64,000 nucleotides of DNA from Medicago truncatula (Eukaryota > Streptophyta > Magnoliopsida > Fabales > Fabaceae). The stretch spans positions 33,518,576 through 33,582,575 of the forward strand of contig NC_053043.1 of the NCBI RefSeq assembly GCF_003473485.1. Reading direction: 5' to 3'. Made by a program: the position numbers and the translations under genes. The notes beneath the pieces were generated by a model. The model ran no database searches and was not told where the DNA came from. It was given only the letters and a program-made list of their open reading frames with translations. Positions 1-10,359 of this stretch are shown here, one piece after another; the first letter of the stretch is position 1, and every line of letters starts with the position of its first letter.

Positions 1-429
1 GTCCTTGTGGCCGAAACAAAAGATTACATATCTGTAAAGACTAAAACCAAAACATTTGATATTTGCAAGGACCAGGTTAAATTACAACCGACCGAGGTTG
101 GGTATATATATGAAACTAGTAACTTGGTCCAACTATTTGTGCAAGCTGAAGTGATACAAGAATAGAACAAACAGCATGGTGTTAAAAACCAGCTGAGTCC
201 TCTCGAAAAAAAAGCCAAAAACACAGAAAAAAATACAGCAACACATAAACACCCAAACCAACCAGAAGCCGAAAAAATCGGACAGCAAAACTGAAACAAG
301 AAACACAGCACCAAAAAGCCAGAGGAAGATCCCTACAACAGACTGCAAGAGAAAAAAAAAAAAAAAAACAGAGCAAAAAAGGAACACAGCAGCACCGCAC
401 CAGACAGCCAACAACAGTAGACAGATGTA
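1..429. other. Unassigned, probably transposon-derived
   Basis: No gene is visible. The 190-430 part is A-rich on the plus strand (T-rich on the minus), with an A16 run near 352-368. It lies just beyond the end of the LINE coding remnant, so it may be that element's 3' untranslated tail. A TATA-like stretch lies near 107-113. Open frames here are only low-complexity F/L/C-rich translations. Confidence 0.4.
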
Positions 430-1345
430 GCTGCACCTTGACGCCTCTGCCTGATCACTGCCTATTCAAACAATCCCCCGGATCCGACCTCCATTCATAA
501 TATAACCACGGGCTCGCTTTTAATCGACTAATATAACCACAATATCATCACATCCTCTAGGCGAATTCTTGAAAATCTTCTTATTTCTTGCCTTCCGAAA
601 AACCCAAATGACAGAATGCCAAATCAACCAATAGCCCCTTCCCCAGTAAAACTCTTCAGCTGAACACGTTTAACAGAATGTCAAGCTTACTAAACACATT
701 TAACACCTTAAAAAGCCAAATCACAATGAAGAAAAAAATGGTTTGACGTTTCCTCCCTCCCGTCACAGAACACACAACCTGCCAATGCATCTTGCGGAAT
801 TGCATGACACGCCACTAAGTTCCGCCTAATAGGACTTTGGTCCAAAATGTTTCCAAGAGAAAACTATAGCTTTGGAAAGAGCCGGACTTTACTGCAACTG
901 CTCAAAAACTATATCTTCTAATTCCCCGTACTACTTTCCCACACCAACAAATTCTCCAACAATGCATACACAGTCTTCACCGAGAACTCTCCACCCCCGT
1001 CCGATCCCCATAATCACATATTCTCCCTCTCTTCCCACCAAAAACCGGCCAAAAGCTCCAAAAGATTGTCTACCAAGAGCCTTTCCCATTCAAACAAATT
1101 TCTATGCCAAAAAGTCATAGAGCCCCCATTTCCTACCTTACGAACCACTTCCCCTTTAAACCAATTAGACCCCACAACCTCTTCTTTTGAAGCAACATCC
1201 TTCCACCATCTCGATCCAATAGCTGACCACGATAAGAGATATATTAAAACAAATTGGACATTCCATATCTCGATGCCTTTTTACTGGAAGAACAACGAAA
1301 TGAAAGAATTATGGGTCAAAACTATCCATCCATATTCCATATATC
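430..1345 (-). pseudogene. LINE (non-LTR retrotransposon) ORF2 3' remnant
   Basis: Read on the minus strand, this stretch gives pieces of the C-terminal part of a plant L1-type ORF2, spread over several frames. Near 1290-1160 there is a W-W-K-D-V segment followed by K-V-G-N-G and F-W-x-R-N-L-F. Near 1000-940 comes an E-F-S-V-K-T-V-Y-A-L-L-E piece. Near 800-720 is the zf-RVT zinc-binding module, with C-x2-C and H-F-F-L-H-C. Near 600-560 is V-I-W-V-F-R-K-A-R-N, and near 500-460 a Y-E-W-x-x-D-P-G-D-C ending. Stops and frameshifts separate these pieces, so it cannot code. In plants these motifs follow the reverse transcriptase domain of LINEs. The identification rests on motif recognition without alignment. 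Confidence 0.7.
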
Positions 1346-1379
1346 TTAATCAAATAAACAATGTTATATAACAATCTAA

Positions 1380-2478
1380 AAACTTTTAAATTCCCAATAT
1401 AATGTAAATCACATTTCTCAACGAATTTATACATTCGACATTATCATTTACCAGTGGCATTAGACATGTCCCTAGTTGATTACTTTTCCTACAGTAACTT
1501 GAATAGCCAATGATTCTTAGGAAGACCCTCTCATTGTATTCTTCAACTGCATTTCAATCCTAAATCAACATCACAGATCAAGAAAATAAAGAGAGAAGGC
1601 ACAAACAAAGACCTTCTATACAACAAAATATTAAATACATTACTCAATTTCACAACTCTGTTTTCTTTCATTGTTTCATTCGATGGCCATTAACAAATAT
1701 TAAATAGTAGAGCCTGCACCTGTTGTGCATGCAACAAGTTCCAACTACAAAACCAAAGAGAAAATGTGGTTAAGCTCAAACAATTAGATCGATGGATTTA
1801 AATAGTGTTTGTGGTTTCACTAGGGACTTTTAGATTCCAGTAGAATGTAGGAAAATGTTGTCATTGCAATGTAGCTTCATAGACTTCAAAATCAGCAATA
1901 TTATAGCAGCTATTGCGATCCCAAACCACAATTTCGAAACAGTGTTTAAATCTTCTGCTTGCATTAAGATTGATTTGAGTTTAAGTCTCGAATTTTTTTA
2001 TTCAAATGCTATAGGTTGGAAAACTTTACAAAAAGTCATTAGCCCTGTGCATAATTTTAAATTGCAGTCGGCATCCCCAATTGCGGCAGAGATGTTGTTC
2101 TTGTCGCAATGTTGCTGTTATAATATCCTCGCAACATTGCAGTGTGATTTTCAATCATGCGTACAACCGGATTGTGACCAAATCATGAACCACATCAGAG
2201 GATTTCAGCCATTTTGGTTCAAATCTTCACACTATTAAACTGTAATGAGCACAATCACATCTGTGACCGCAATCAAAGGAATAGTTCAACAATGACGCAT
2301 TGTTGACATATAAGAATCCAAAATCAAGAAAATTAGTGTTGATTTGTAAAAGTATTATGAATAAACAAGAACCACCAACGCACTAAAACCACAAACAAAC
2401 TCAAATTGTATTATTAGGGCAAAGGTAACATTTGTAATTTCAATTCATGATTTCAACATTGGGGAAAAAAAACCCTAA
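1380..2478. other. Intergenic, no gene recognised
   Basis: AT-rich sequence downstream of the SKP1-like gene. The open frame at 1855-2238 has no recognisable motif and an unremarkable composition. Its start resembles dispersed repeats with 'tatagcagctattgcg'-type wording that recur near 35450, 62830 and 63530. The 3' UTR and poly(A) signal of the SKP1-like gene should lie close to 2300-2515. Confidence 0.4.
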
Positions 2479-2515
2479 TTATGTTTCATAAGAAAAACAT
2501 ATCATAATAACTATT

Positions 2516-3106
2516 CTATTCAATTTGATCCTCCTCAACATCTTTTTTATTCTCAACTTTATCTTCAATCTTTTCATCGGCGTCCTCGTCTTCATCTTCA
2601 TCTTCATCTTCATCAACTCCTGTAAAAGTCCAAGCAAGTTCTTCACGAAGCTTTTCCTCTTCTCCCGGCAAAAACTCAGTATCCTCAACTCCAAAATACT
2701 TCCTCACATACTCAACACTCTTGTTCGCAATTCGATCAGCAATAACCTGACTCGTAAAATCAAGAAGCTTCTTCATATCCAAGTAATTAGCAGCAAGAAA
2801 AAGATCCTTCACCTCTTCATTGTCGAGATTCTTCACGAACTCGGCTTCGAAGGCCTTGTTGATCTCTCCAGCGACATTCTTCTCGCAATACTCGATTATC
2901 AAGGGAAGTTCAGAGCTCGTAACATTGTGAAGAGGAACAGTTGTAATTTTTCCATCGCTTTCGTCGACGAAGGATTGAACCGTTGCCATCTCCTTTGCAA
3001 TTGAGGGTTTGACTTTGAAAACGACGTTGTCGGAGGTGATGAGTGAGATCATTGTTTCTGAGATGGTGAGTTTGTTCATCTCCGATGAAACTTGTTGTTC
3101 CACCAT
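2516..3106 (-). CDS. SKP1-like protein with acidic C-terminal tail
   Basis: A single-exon 196-residue protein of the SKP1/ASK family, the adaptor that links an F-box protein to CUL1 in SCF ubiquitin ligases. The BTB/POZ-like N-terminus runs about 15-80 (I-S-L-I-T-S-D-N through P-L-H-N-V-T-S and I-E-Y-C). The F-box-binding SKP1 domain follows at about 88-160 (L-F-L-A-A-N-Y-L, L-L-D-F-T, V-R-K-Y-F-G-V, and a W-T-F ending at 159-161). Classical plant SKP1 proteins stop near that W-x-F. This one continues for 35 residues (162-196), first a D/E run encoded by a trinucleotide repeat, then a K/D/E-rich segment. The start at 3106 is the first ATG after a GA-repeat leader and a TATA box. Lack of an intron suits the many retroduplicated ASK genes. 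Whether it is expressed cannot be told. Confidence 0.9.
   Translation of the reverse strand: MVEQQVSSEMNKLTISETMISLITSDNVVFKVKPSIAKEMATVQSFVDESDGKITTVPLHNVTSSELPLIIEYCEKNVAGEINKAFEAEFVKNLDNEEVKDLFLAANYLDMKKLLDFTSQVIADRIANKSVEYVRKYFGVEDTEFLPGEEEKLREELAWTFTGVDEDEDEDEDEDADEKIEDKVENKKDVEEDQIE
2586..2614. repeat. In-frame trinucleotide repeat coding D/E
   Basis: A run of 'ttcatc' units (GATGAA on the coding strand) within the SKP1-like gene encodes alternating Asp and Glu. It is likely to be length-variable by slippage in steps that keep the frame. Confidence 0.85.
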
Positions 3107-3113
3107 TGTTTCC

Positions 3114-3135
3114 GAGAGAGAGAGAGAGAGAGAGA
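3114..3135. repeat. (GA)n microsatellite in 5' leader
   Basis: An uninterrupted GA repeat of about 11 units just upstream of the SKP1-like start codon. On the transcribed strand it is a CT tract, common in plant 5' leaders. Confidence 0.9.
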
Positions 3136-3214
3136 ACGGAAAACAGAGAGAAAGAAAGAGGAATAGCGATTGAGAAGAAAAGGGTTAATGAGATTTTGGA
3201 GTGAAGAAGGTTTG

Positions 3215-3222
3215 TATTTATA
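3215..3222 (-). promoter_or_regulatory. TATA box of SKP1-like gene
   Basis: The minus strand reads TATAAATA about 110 bp upstream of the start codon. This suits transcription starting near 3185 and a leader of roughly 80 nt that includes the CT tract. Confidence 0.6.
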
Positions 3223-3419
3223 GACCAAAAAGGAACGGGCCACGCGGTGTCTCTTCCTTAACAGAGAAGATTTTAAACCCCTAAATTGATGAACAAAATT
3301 AGGATGGGTTAATCCAAAATTCAATGAAAAATAAGTAAAGTTGACAAAAATAATATCTAAAATTCAAATTCAGTTTATCTGTGGTTAATTCAAAATTCGG
3401 TTCAAAAATATTTTTTGCG

Positions 3420-3727
3420 TGTGAATTCTTACCCCTTAAAATATTTCTTTAAAAAAAAGATTTTTATTGAATGAAAAATTACCATATACATTATGAATAC
3501 CTTTCGTATGATTTTGTTCAAAGGAGGAAAAGAAAAAAAAAATTAAAAATACTTTTTTTGTGTGTGTGAATTCTTACTCTTTAAGATATTTATTTAATGA
3601 TAGTAAAAAAGAAGATTTTATTTAATGATAGTAAAAAAGATGATTTTCATTAAATGAAAAATTACCATATACATTTCGAATACCTTTTGTATGATTTTGT
3701 TCAAAGGAGGAAAAGAAAAAAAAATAT
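3420..3727. repeat. Local direct duplication (two units)
   Basis: Unit 1 (about 3420-3545) and unit 2 (about 3566-3727) share 'gtgaattctta', a middle 'aatgaaaaattaccatata' and the end 'gttcaaaggaggaaaag' followed by an A-run. Unit 2 is longer because it holds an internal double copy of 'atttaatgatagtaaaaaag'. No gene is involved. Confidence 0.8.
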
Positions 3728-4895
3728 TAAATTGTGCGTATTCACAAGGTCCATTTTTTTAAGCGAATGGTTAATAAACTCAACCAAAATAAATAGATTA
3801 AGACTCTATTTGCTTCAGCAATGCAAGCTCACTCAACGCACGCATTCAACCTGATGCCACAATTTGCGACTTCTATATTTTCACGGTAAAACTGGCTCAA
3901 GATAACGGAAAAGAAAATGGAGATCCTAGTTCAAACTCAAACGAATGAGAAATTAAAAATTAATTTGATAAGTAATTACTAACATTCCTTTCAAATAAAA
4001 TAAAAAAACTAGTTACTAACATTTGTCATTTAAAAAATAAAATAAAATATGTTTCTCTCAATGTTGATATACCTCTCAAATGGGTAACTATAATAATCAA
4101 TCCATAATATCTTTTTGCGAAGAAGTATTTTTTTTAAGGATGGGAAAAAGTCATGTCGTCTACTTTTCAAGTGAGAAATGTTATGAACACTATTTTTAAT
4201 GTTCACTCTTTTATCTTGTGAAACTCGTTGGGTAGATTATGGAGTTGATTTTCTTTTTTTATTTTTATATAATTACTAATTGTTAATGTTAATTTTTCAA
4301 GGTTCCATTTGAGAACATGTGAATTCAATTCCAAAATTGATTCAATTTCTCATATTCATCCACTATATATTTTATATCTCCATGTATGTTATCCAAATAT
4401 GCAAATTCACCCTATGATATTACAACAACTTATCGCATAGATTTAATCATGTGGCTTGAAGAATGTTTATATACCAAGATGAAAATAGTGAAATTTTATT
4501 TGATAAGTCTATTGTTGATGTTTTTTTCATCTAAAATGATTGTAATAACAGATTCTATATTCTATTAAAAAAAAAATTATCATTCCATCTTTTTAAAACA
4601 AAAAAGGGAGGTAGCTAAAGTGTTATCCCACCCAAAATATATATTGCAAGATATTAAAAGGTACAAAATGGAGGAGACCAATTAAGTCAAAACTTCGTCA
4701 AAAAAGATAAACATAAAAGAAAGAATTCTTATTTTATTTTTTATTTATTAAACATTAAAAACTGTTAAAGAAGTCAAAGTAAGGCCTTGATCAGCCAATG
4801 TCTCAGCAACTTGATTTTCTTCTCCATATCATTTCAAATGTATCTTTGAGTGGTAATTACGCTAATATTGTTGCTTCTTCTAGCATTTTTGATTT
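3728..4895. other. AT-rich intergenic stretch
   Basis: No coding sequence, clear terminal repeats or RNA gene recognised. The short open frames at 3654-3854 and 4386-4568 have no recognisable motif and are not supported as genes. Confidence 0.4.
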
Positions 4896-4904
4896 ATGAT
4901 CCTT

Positions 4905-5310
4905 GAATCTTTCTATGTTAAGATCCATCCTCCTAATGTTCCTAAGATCAAAGATATGATGTGGCTCCCTCCGGTTTACCTCTGGATTAAGTGTAACATT
5001 ATGGCATTGCTCATGGTAGTCATGGTCCCGCATCTTGTGGTGGTATATTTAGAGATTACCAAGCTAATTTTCGGATCAGGATTTGGTGCTGTAAAAAAGC
5101 ACACAGTTTGGTGCTGTAATAAATCACAGCCATTGATATCAAAATGAACGGTTCAGATTAGACAGCAGTTTAACATAGTTAAATGATCTGAGTTGTTGAT
5201 CTAAATCTGATGGCCCTGATCTGTTACAGCATCCTGCTATAACAGCAGGAAATCCAAATCCCTAATTTTCTTGGTTGTTTTTTTAACACCTTATGTATTG
5301 TCATGGTTAT
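4905..5310 (+). pseudogene. RNase H-like (retroelement-type) remnant
   Basis: The plus strand encodes, across two frames, a segment typical of the RNase H-like domain attached to plant non-LTR elements: W-L-P-P-V-Y-L-W-I-K-C-N, then after a frameshift G-x-x-x-G-S-H-G-P-A-S-C-G-G-I-F-R-D, then N-F-L-G-C-F. The last two parts are separated by the MITE at 5073-5261. Frameshifts and stops make it a fossil. It is short and flanked by unrelated repeats, so the parent element is not identifiable. Confidence 0.6.
5073..5261. mobile_element. MITE with 9-bp TSD inside RNase H remnant
   Basis: A 189-bp element starting GGATCAGGATTTGGTGCTGT and ending in the imperfect inverse ACAGCAGGAAATCCAAATCC. The 9-bp sequence CTAATTTTC flanks it on both sides (5064-5072 and 5262-5270). 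A 9-bp duplication is the Mutator-superfamily signature. Removing the element and one duplicate brings the RNase H-like reading back together, which supports the boundaries. Confidence 0.85.
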
Positions 5311-5435
5311 TGTTGGTGGCTATTACTTTTTTTCACCCTATGCTCTTCTCACACGCCATATGTTTTCCCCAAAATACATTTTGCTCAGGTTATATAATAT
5401 GAATCATGTTTCAGATTGTATAATCTGAACCCGTG

Positions 5436-5436
<1 letters not shown>

Positions 5437-5466
<30 letters not shown>
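5437..5466. repeat. (TA)n microsatellite
   Basis: An uninterrupted run of about 15 TA units in non-coding DNA. Confidence 0.95.
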
Positions 5467-5467
<1 letters not shown>

Positions 5468-5742
5468 CTCGAAATCAATAAACTTTTCTTTTTTCAACCG
5501 TTTCTCTTTTGCTCTAAAACTTTTCTCCCACGCCCTAAAATTGTAAAATTCAACATTGGGTGATTCTTGAAGTTTTTTGCTCAAAAGCATCACATTTGAA
5601 GCCTTTTCTAACACCAAACACAAGGTAAAGTCTCATTCCTTCGATTTATCATATGCTACGTGCATTATCTTGATCATATGTTGAGACCGCGGGATTTGCG
5701 CATGCCTTGATTGGCGTAGAGACAGAAGCTGAATATATATGA

Positions 5743-5945
5743 TGGTTTACTGTCGTTTCACATCCACACATCATACCTCCGTTGAAGAATGTTCTTATCA
5801 CGATTCCACCTGAAAAGAAGACCTTTGATGAGGTTGTTGAGAAGTAGGGAGATTGCTAGTGTCTAGACATCAATGAACGGTTAGGGCGCATTAAAGACCT
5901 TGTCAGAACAATCATGCTAGTGGTGAGGTGGAGTAGGGAAGTCCG
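5743..5945 (+). pseudogene. Possible plant-mobile-domain protein fragment
   Basis: One plus-strand frame reads W-F-T-V-V-S-H-P-H-I-I-P, then a proline-rich and acidic stretch, two stop codons, and L-D-I-N-E-R-L-G-R-I-K-D-L-V-R. This resembles the C-terminal part of plant-mobile-domain proteins, which are common in legume repeats. It is broken and short, and the family call is tentative. Confidence 0.3.
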
Positions 5946-5999
5946 ACTTGCTTAGTTTGGATGTGATTATGCAAGTGGTTCATGGAGGGATAATCTATT

Positions 6000-8100
6000 G
6001 TTGTAGGGGTAGGGTGCCCGTGCTACCTTGTAGTTTTCTAATTGTATGACTTGATGTAACATTTAGATAATGTCTACTTTTAATTTATGTTTAATTTATG
6101 TTATTTAGTATGTTTCCATTTTTTTTATATGATCTATTTTGATGAATGTAAAATCATGTTGGAATTTTAGTTTATAATTTATTTTAAAGTTATTTATTAT
6201 TATTAATTATTATATCAATTGATTTATTCTCTTGACTAAGTCATCAAGCCAAGCCATGTTTTTTCTACTCCAAGTTTAACTGTTACAAGCTTGATTAAGT
6301 AGCAATTATTCCCTAATTTTTTGGTTTCATTTTGCACTTTAATAGGAACTTCTTTTTACATTCATATTATCATGTGGGTTGTGATTACAGAGAGGTAGAG
6401 AGAACTTACACGTTAATTGCTTTCTTCTCTAGATTTTACTTTTGGTCTCTAATAACAAATATATAATAAGTTCCCATGAGCATCCATAAGTGGTTTTTGA
6501 GACCTTGTTAATCCATGTGCGGTGCTAGCAAGAAGCGACTGTTGTATCCTGGAGAGTATTAGCTATGAGACCTATCGCATCGGATAATTTATCCAAGGTG
6601 GCGAAATACTTTTAAGTCCAATGCATTCCACGCCTCAATCAATAATCGATAAGTTTACTTGTTCTCTATTCTATTATATTTAGAGCTCTATTAATTTGAT
6701 GCTAATATTTCTTGTTACTTATTACCTTATAATAATTATATGTCAATTTTCCAACAAATCAATCACAATTCCTAGATTTAACAACAACAAAAAATTTGTT
6801 AACTAAACAACAAAGATTGTGTGTCAGTTTTGACACGATGGTTCAAATTCAGATTATGTGTCGATGTAATATTTGGATAATTTCTACTTTTAATCTTTGT
6901 CTAGTATAGGGAAGATCACTTACAATCTTTGTGTGAGAAGGTTAAGCTACGATCTTTTTTATGGTTGAAATCGAGATATGTTACTTTCCAAGTTTGATTA
7001 TCATTTTTGGCAGCTTAGCCTCATATTTCTTATTCATCGGTTGTAAATTAGTTTGTTTTCTCTTATGTTGTTTTGGACTTCGATTTGATGTAACTTTGTT
7101 ATTGTTATAAGCTCTCTTCGGTACATCTTGTGCTGAAGAGCTTTTTTGGTTGGGTTTAATATATTTCATTTTAGTCTCTTAAAAACAAAACAAAACAAAA
7201 AAAATAATAATTATACTTATATACTATATGTAAAGAAAATAGGTTGTTTTGACATTTTTTGACTGATTTTTTCTCTCTTTCCAAAATTACCCTCAACTTT
7301 CAATACAAATAGCACATGTAACAAATAGATAAGAATAAATTTAAATTTTAAAATAAAAGTGTAACAAATACTATATTGTTGATGTCATTGAAAAAGATAA
7401 GAATTTATATTATATTTTCCATATTGTTCGTACGATTGAAAAATATAAATATAGTTTGTTACAATATGAAATGCAAAATATCTATAATTATAATTTTAAT
7501 CGAAATCTATATTTCATAAAAACTACCGTATGCATTTACACAATAAAAAAAGCCGACAATGTCCATCTGAACGTTAGTAATAATAATATAAACTATATAT
7601 AATGAGAATACATGATTTTGGAGTGAGTTTTGCACTTTCAATTATACCCTTAAACAATTTGTTGATTTATTGTTATTCTTATTTAAAAAGATAAAAAAAA
7701 TTATATTATATTTTCTATACGGTTGGTGTTATCAAAGGATAAATATAATTTGTTACAATATAAAAGTACAAAATATACATATTTATTCTATAATATACTA
7801 GCAAATTGTAATTAAAATTATACTTTTAAATGGTAAGAAACCCAACAAACCATACTTATTTTTCTCAATGACGACAATAATTTAATAACAATATAATATA
7901 AAATTCTTATATAGATTGAGGACTAATGTAAATTATAACTAAATTGAAGACTCATGAGACTTAACAACGATTACTCCCGTCATTCACATTAGAAAAATAG
8001 TTTTTTTAAAGACTTAGAAAATTTCTTATAGTGTAACCATAATCAACAAACAGTTAACTGCTTAGTTATATCAAATACTAGAACAGTAGCCATAATCAAC
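6000..8100. other. AT-rich repeats, no gene
   Basis: No credible coding sequence. Segments near 7250-7500 and 7610-7800 resemble each other: both have 'ttatattatattttc', then a 'gtttgttacaatat' or 'atttgttacaatat' phrase, then 'caaaatat'. This indicates an old local duplication. The 7140-7190 stretch resembles ends of MITEs of the 'tttagtctctt' type. The short minus-strand frame at 6981-7169 is Lys/Asn-rich with no motif. Confidence 0.4.
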
Positions 8101-8565
8101 AAACAAGTAACAGCCAGATTAAAAAAAGAAAAATTAAAAACAACAGTGCAGAGAGACAAGCCTCTTTGTCTTTAGGTCTTGCCTTGCCAAGAGTCATCAC
8201 ATAAAGGAATGCATTCTAAAAGGTTCTTTGGAGTTTAATCTTACTGTCATGCCAACTAACAAGTTTCAATTGATAGAGCAGCACGATCAAACTCAAAGGA
8301 ACCTCTCTTAGAGGTGCATTCCGTGACACTCATCTTATATGAAGGAATTCAATATCATAACTTATATAGCTGATTCTGCATATAATATATGTTGTGTTCT
8401 CTTGATCTTTTGACTTTTCAAAGGGGCTTGCAAATCACTACCTAATTTTTTAAAAGGAACAATATAACTTTCGGGTGAATGCTTGAGATTTGTTGTTCAA
8501 CAGGTTTGACCTTATCCAACTTCAGAGGTAAGTCAATTGTTGTAGTTGGAAGGTGCATTCCCTAC

Positions 8566-8922
8566 CTAATCACGATCTTCTGGCGGAATCAAACTGTTGA
8601 GAATATCTTCAGTTGATCTCAGCAACGTGACAAACATATCGATCCACGGTAACATGTTGTGTTGCCAAAAAATCGAGAACATGCTCCTCAGGTCGTCGTC
8701 GTTCTTTAGTTCTAGCCTACTGAAGTCTATTATCCTGTCGTCCAACGTTGGACGTTCATACCAAATGTATTTCACCCTCTTTGTGTCTCCGGGATTGAAT
8801 CCTTGGTTGATTTCACCCAGTTGATCATTGAGACCATTTAACGTGACATTAATGTACCGAACCTTGAACATCTGAGAATTTTCACCGTTGAAGCGTAGGC
8901 TAACACTGAACAAATTGGTCAT
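8566..8922 (-). CDS. Small uncharacterised legume-type protein
   Basis: An intact 118-residue frame starting M-T-N-L-F-S-V-S-L-R-F and ending soon after S-L-I-P-P-E-D. I recall similar hypothetical proteins scattered through legume genomes, often near transposons, but know no function. It has no signal peptide, no membrane segment and no clear catalytic motif. The opening (short strands, then V-R-Y-I-N-V-T-L-N) is loosely like the PB1-like N-terminal module of some plant MULE transposases. It lies about 3 kb from the MULE and on the opposite strand, so it is not that element's missing N-terminus in place. The sequence downstream (8100-8560) gives no clear continuation. It could be a small gene or a transposon-derived fragment. 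Confidence 0.45.
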   Translation of the reverse strand: MTNLFSVSLRFNGENSQMFKVRYINVTLNGLNDQLGEINQGFNPGDTKRVKYIWYERPTLDDRIIDFSRLELKNDDDLRSMFSIFWQHNMLPWIDMFVTLLRSTEDILNSLIPPEDRD

Positions 8923-9034
8923 TGTTTCAAACCTACCTACACCCTAAAAAAATTAAACAATCAATGAAAAACTCATTCAAATATTTCATCAAACATTTGG
9001 AGTGCAAAATAAACATAAACTCTAAAACTCATAA

Positions 9035-9500
9035 CTACAACATAAACATGCAAACATCTAAACAATTAAGCAATATAAGTCATTTACATGTAACATTGTA
9101 TCATTTCTTGCAAAAAAAATGAAAATTTAAACAAAACCCTAAAACTAAAAAAATCTAATTCTATAGAAAAAATTTAGGTGACAACTAGGGTACCCATGGA
9201 AGAATGGTGGGTAATTTACCTCAACCAATACACATTAGCCACATAAGCACATTTTTAAGTGGTATCCATGAACTATCTTGACCCCACCAACAAATTGCTC
9301 ATTTTCATTGGGCGGTGGGTAAATTACCCACCATTCTTCAAAGGTAATCTAGAAAAAACCAAAAATTTAACATAAACATGCAAACATCAAAGTATCTAAA
9401 CAATTAAGCAATATACGTCATTTACATGTAACATTGTACCATTTCTTGCCAAAAAATATTAAAATTTAAACAAAACCCTAAAACTAAAAAAATCTAATTT
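9035..9500. repeat. Direct duplication flanking a MITE
   Basis: Copy 1 (about 9041-9162) and copy 2 (about 9371-9500) share 'cataaacatgcaaacatc', 'catttacatgtaacattgta' and 'aaacaaaaccctaaaacta' in the same order and orientation, with few differences. The gap between them holds the hairpin element at 9186-9351. Confidence 0.85.
9186..9351. mobile_element. MITE-like hairpin element
   Basis: The outer arms pair, with 'gaagaatggtgggtaattta' on the left and its exact inverse on the right (about 9199-9220 and 9318-9339). The pairing extends imperfectly to 'ctag' at both ends. It is about 166 bp with no coding. A target duplication was not clear. Confidence 0.7.
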
Positions 9501-9890
9501 AAGATAAAAAATAAAAAATAAAAAAATCTAACATATCAACATAAAAAGATTAATGGTATTTGATTATGAAAACTTACTTATTATTGGAATGTTGTTTGAT
9601 TTGAGGTTGAATAAATTTTAGATTTAGGTGATTTAAGAGATATTTTAGGATTTTATATGGGAAACGAGGAAATGAGGTTCTGCTGGTTCTTAGAATAGCA
9701 CGTAGTCTGAGGCAACCCACATAAATTTAACACTAGCGTGAATTTTGCTCTTTTCGGTTGGAATGAGCAAAATGTGTTGAATAAAGAGCATAATTCCTCT
9801 TTCTTTCTCTCTTGCGATCTCTCTATAGAAGTAACTAGCGCAAAAGCAGAAAGTCAAGACAATTGATTGAATTAGGGTTGCTTGGGAAAG

Positions 9891-10355
9891 ATGAAAGAAG
9901 ATAGGAGTAAGGCAAAATCATTGAGTTTCAAGGAATACAAGTACACGCAAAACTGCAGCGAAATTAAGAAAACCGAATTCAGAGCAAGTTATGTGTTTCA
10001 AGTAATGAAGCCACCCCGCTATCGTTAACGATGAAGAAGGCATCTACCAGCCTAAGACTGACGAAACTCGTGGCTGCCTATGATGAATTTCTTAACCTCA
10101 TCCGGCAGCCACTCCCTATCCTCGGGTTTGCCTCAAAAGACAACGGTTATAAACATCAGTAGAATAAGAAGAAGCACATTGACTTGCTTCTCAACCCTAT
10201 CTCTGACCAGTGACCACTTCTTTGATCAGCTCCTCTCGATTTCTAAGCTTTTAACTGATTTCCATGATGCCAATGTTTCTTCTTCTCATGGGAACGAACC
10301 AATTCCATTGCAGCAAGGAGCAGGAGGAGTTAACAGTAACACTACTACTGTTTGA
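9891..10355 (+). pseudogene. BRR2-like (U5 snRNP helicase) N-terminal fragment
   Basis: Pieces of the N-terminal region of BRR2, the Ski2-like helicase of U5 snRNP that unwinds U4/U6, appear in different plus-strand frames. After ATG 9891 there is F-K-E-Y-K-Y-T-Q-N. Near 10035 there is E-E-G-I-Y-Q-P-K-T-D-E-T-R, then A-A-Y-D-E-F-L-N-L-I-R-Q, then K-K-H-I-D-L-L-L-N-P-I-S. In the third frame comes F-D-Q-L-L-S-I-S-K-L-L-T-D-F-H-D-A, ending at a stop at 10355. These match, in order, the plant BRR2 N-terminus as I remember it. No helicase domain follows, and frameshifts and stops break the frame. There are no introns in the fragment, so it may be a retrocopy or transposon-captured piece. Confidence 0.65.
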
Positions 10356-10359
10356 TTAT

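Noticed and set aside
24..436. Three overlapping minus-strand open frames rich in Phe, Leu and Cys
   Set aside because: Low-complexity translation of A-rich plus-strand DNA past the LINE remnant; no motif and no codon pattern of a gene.
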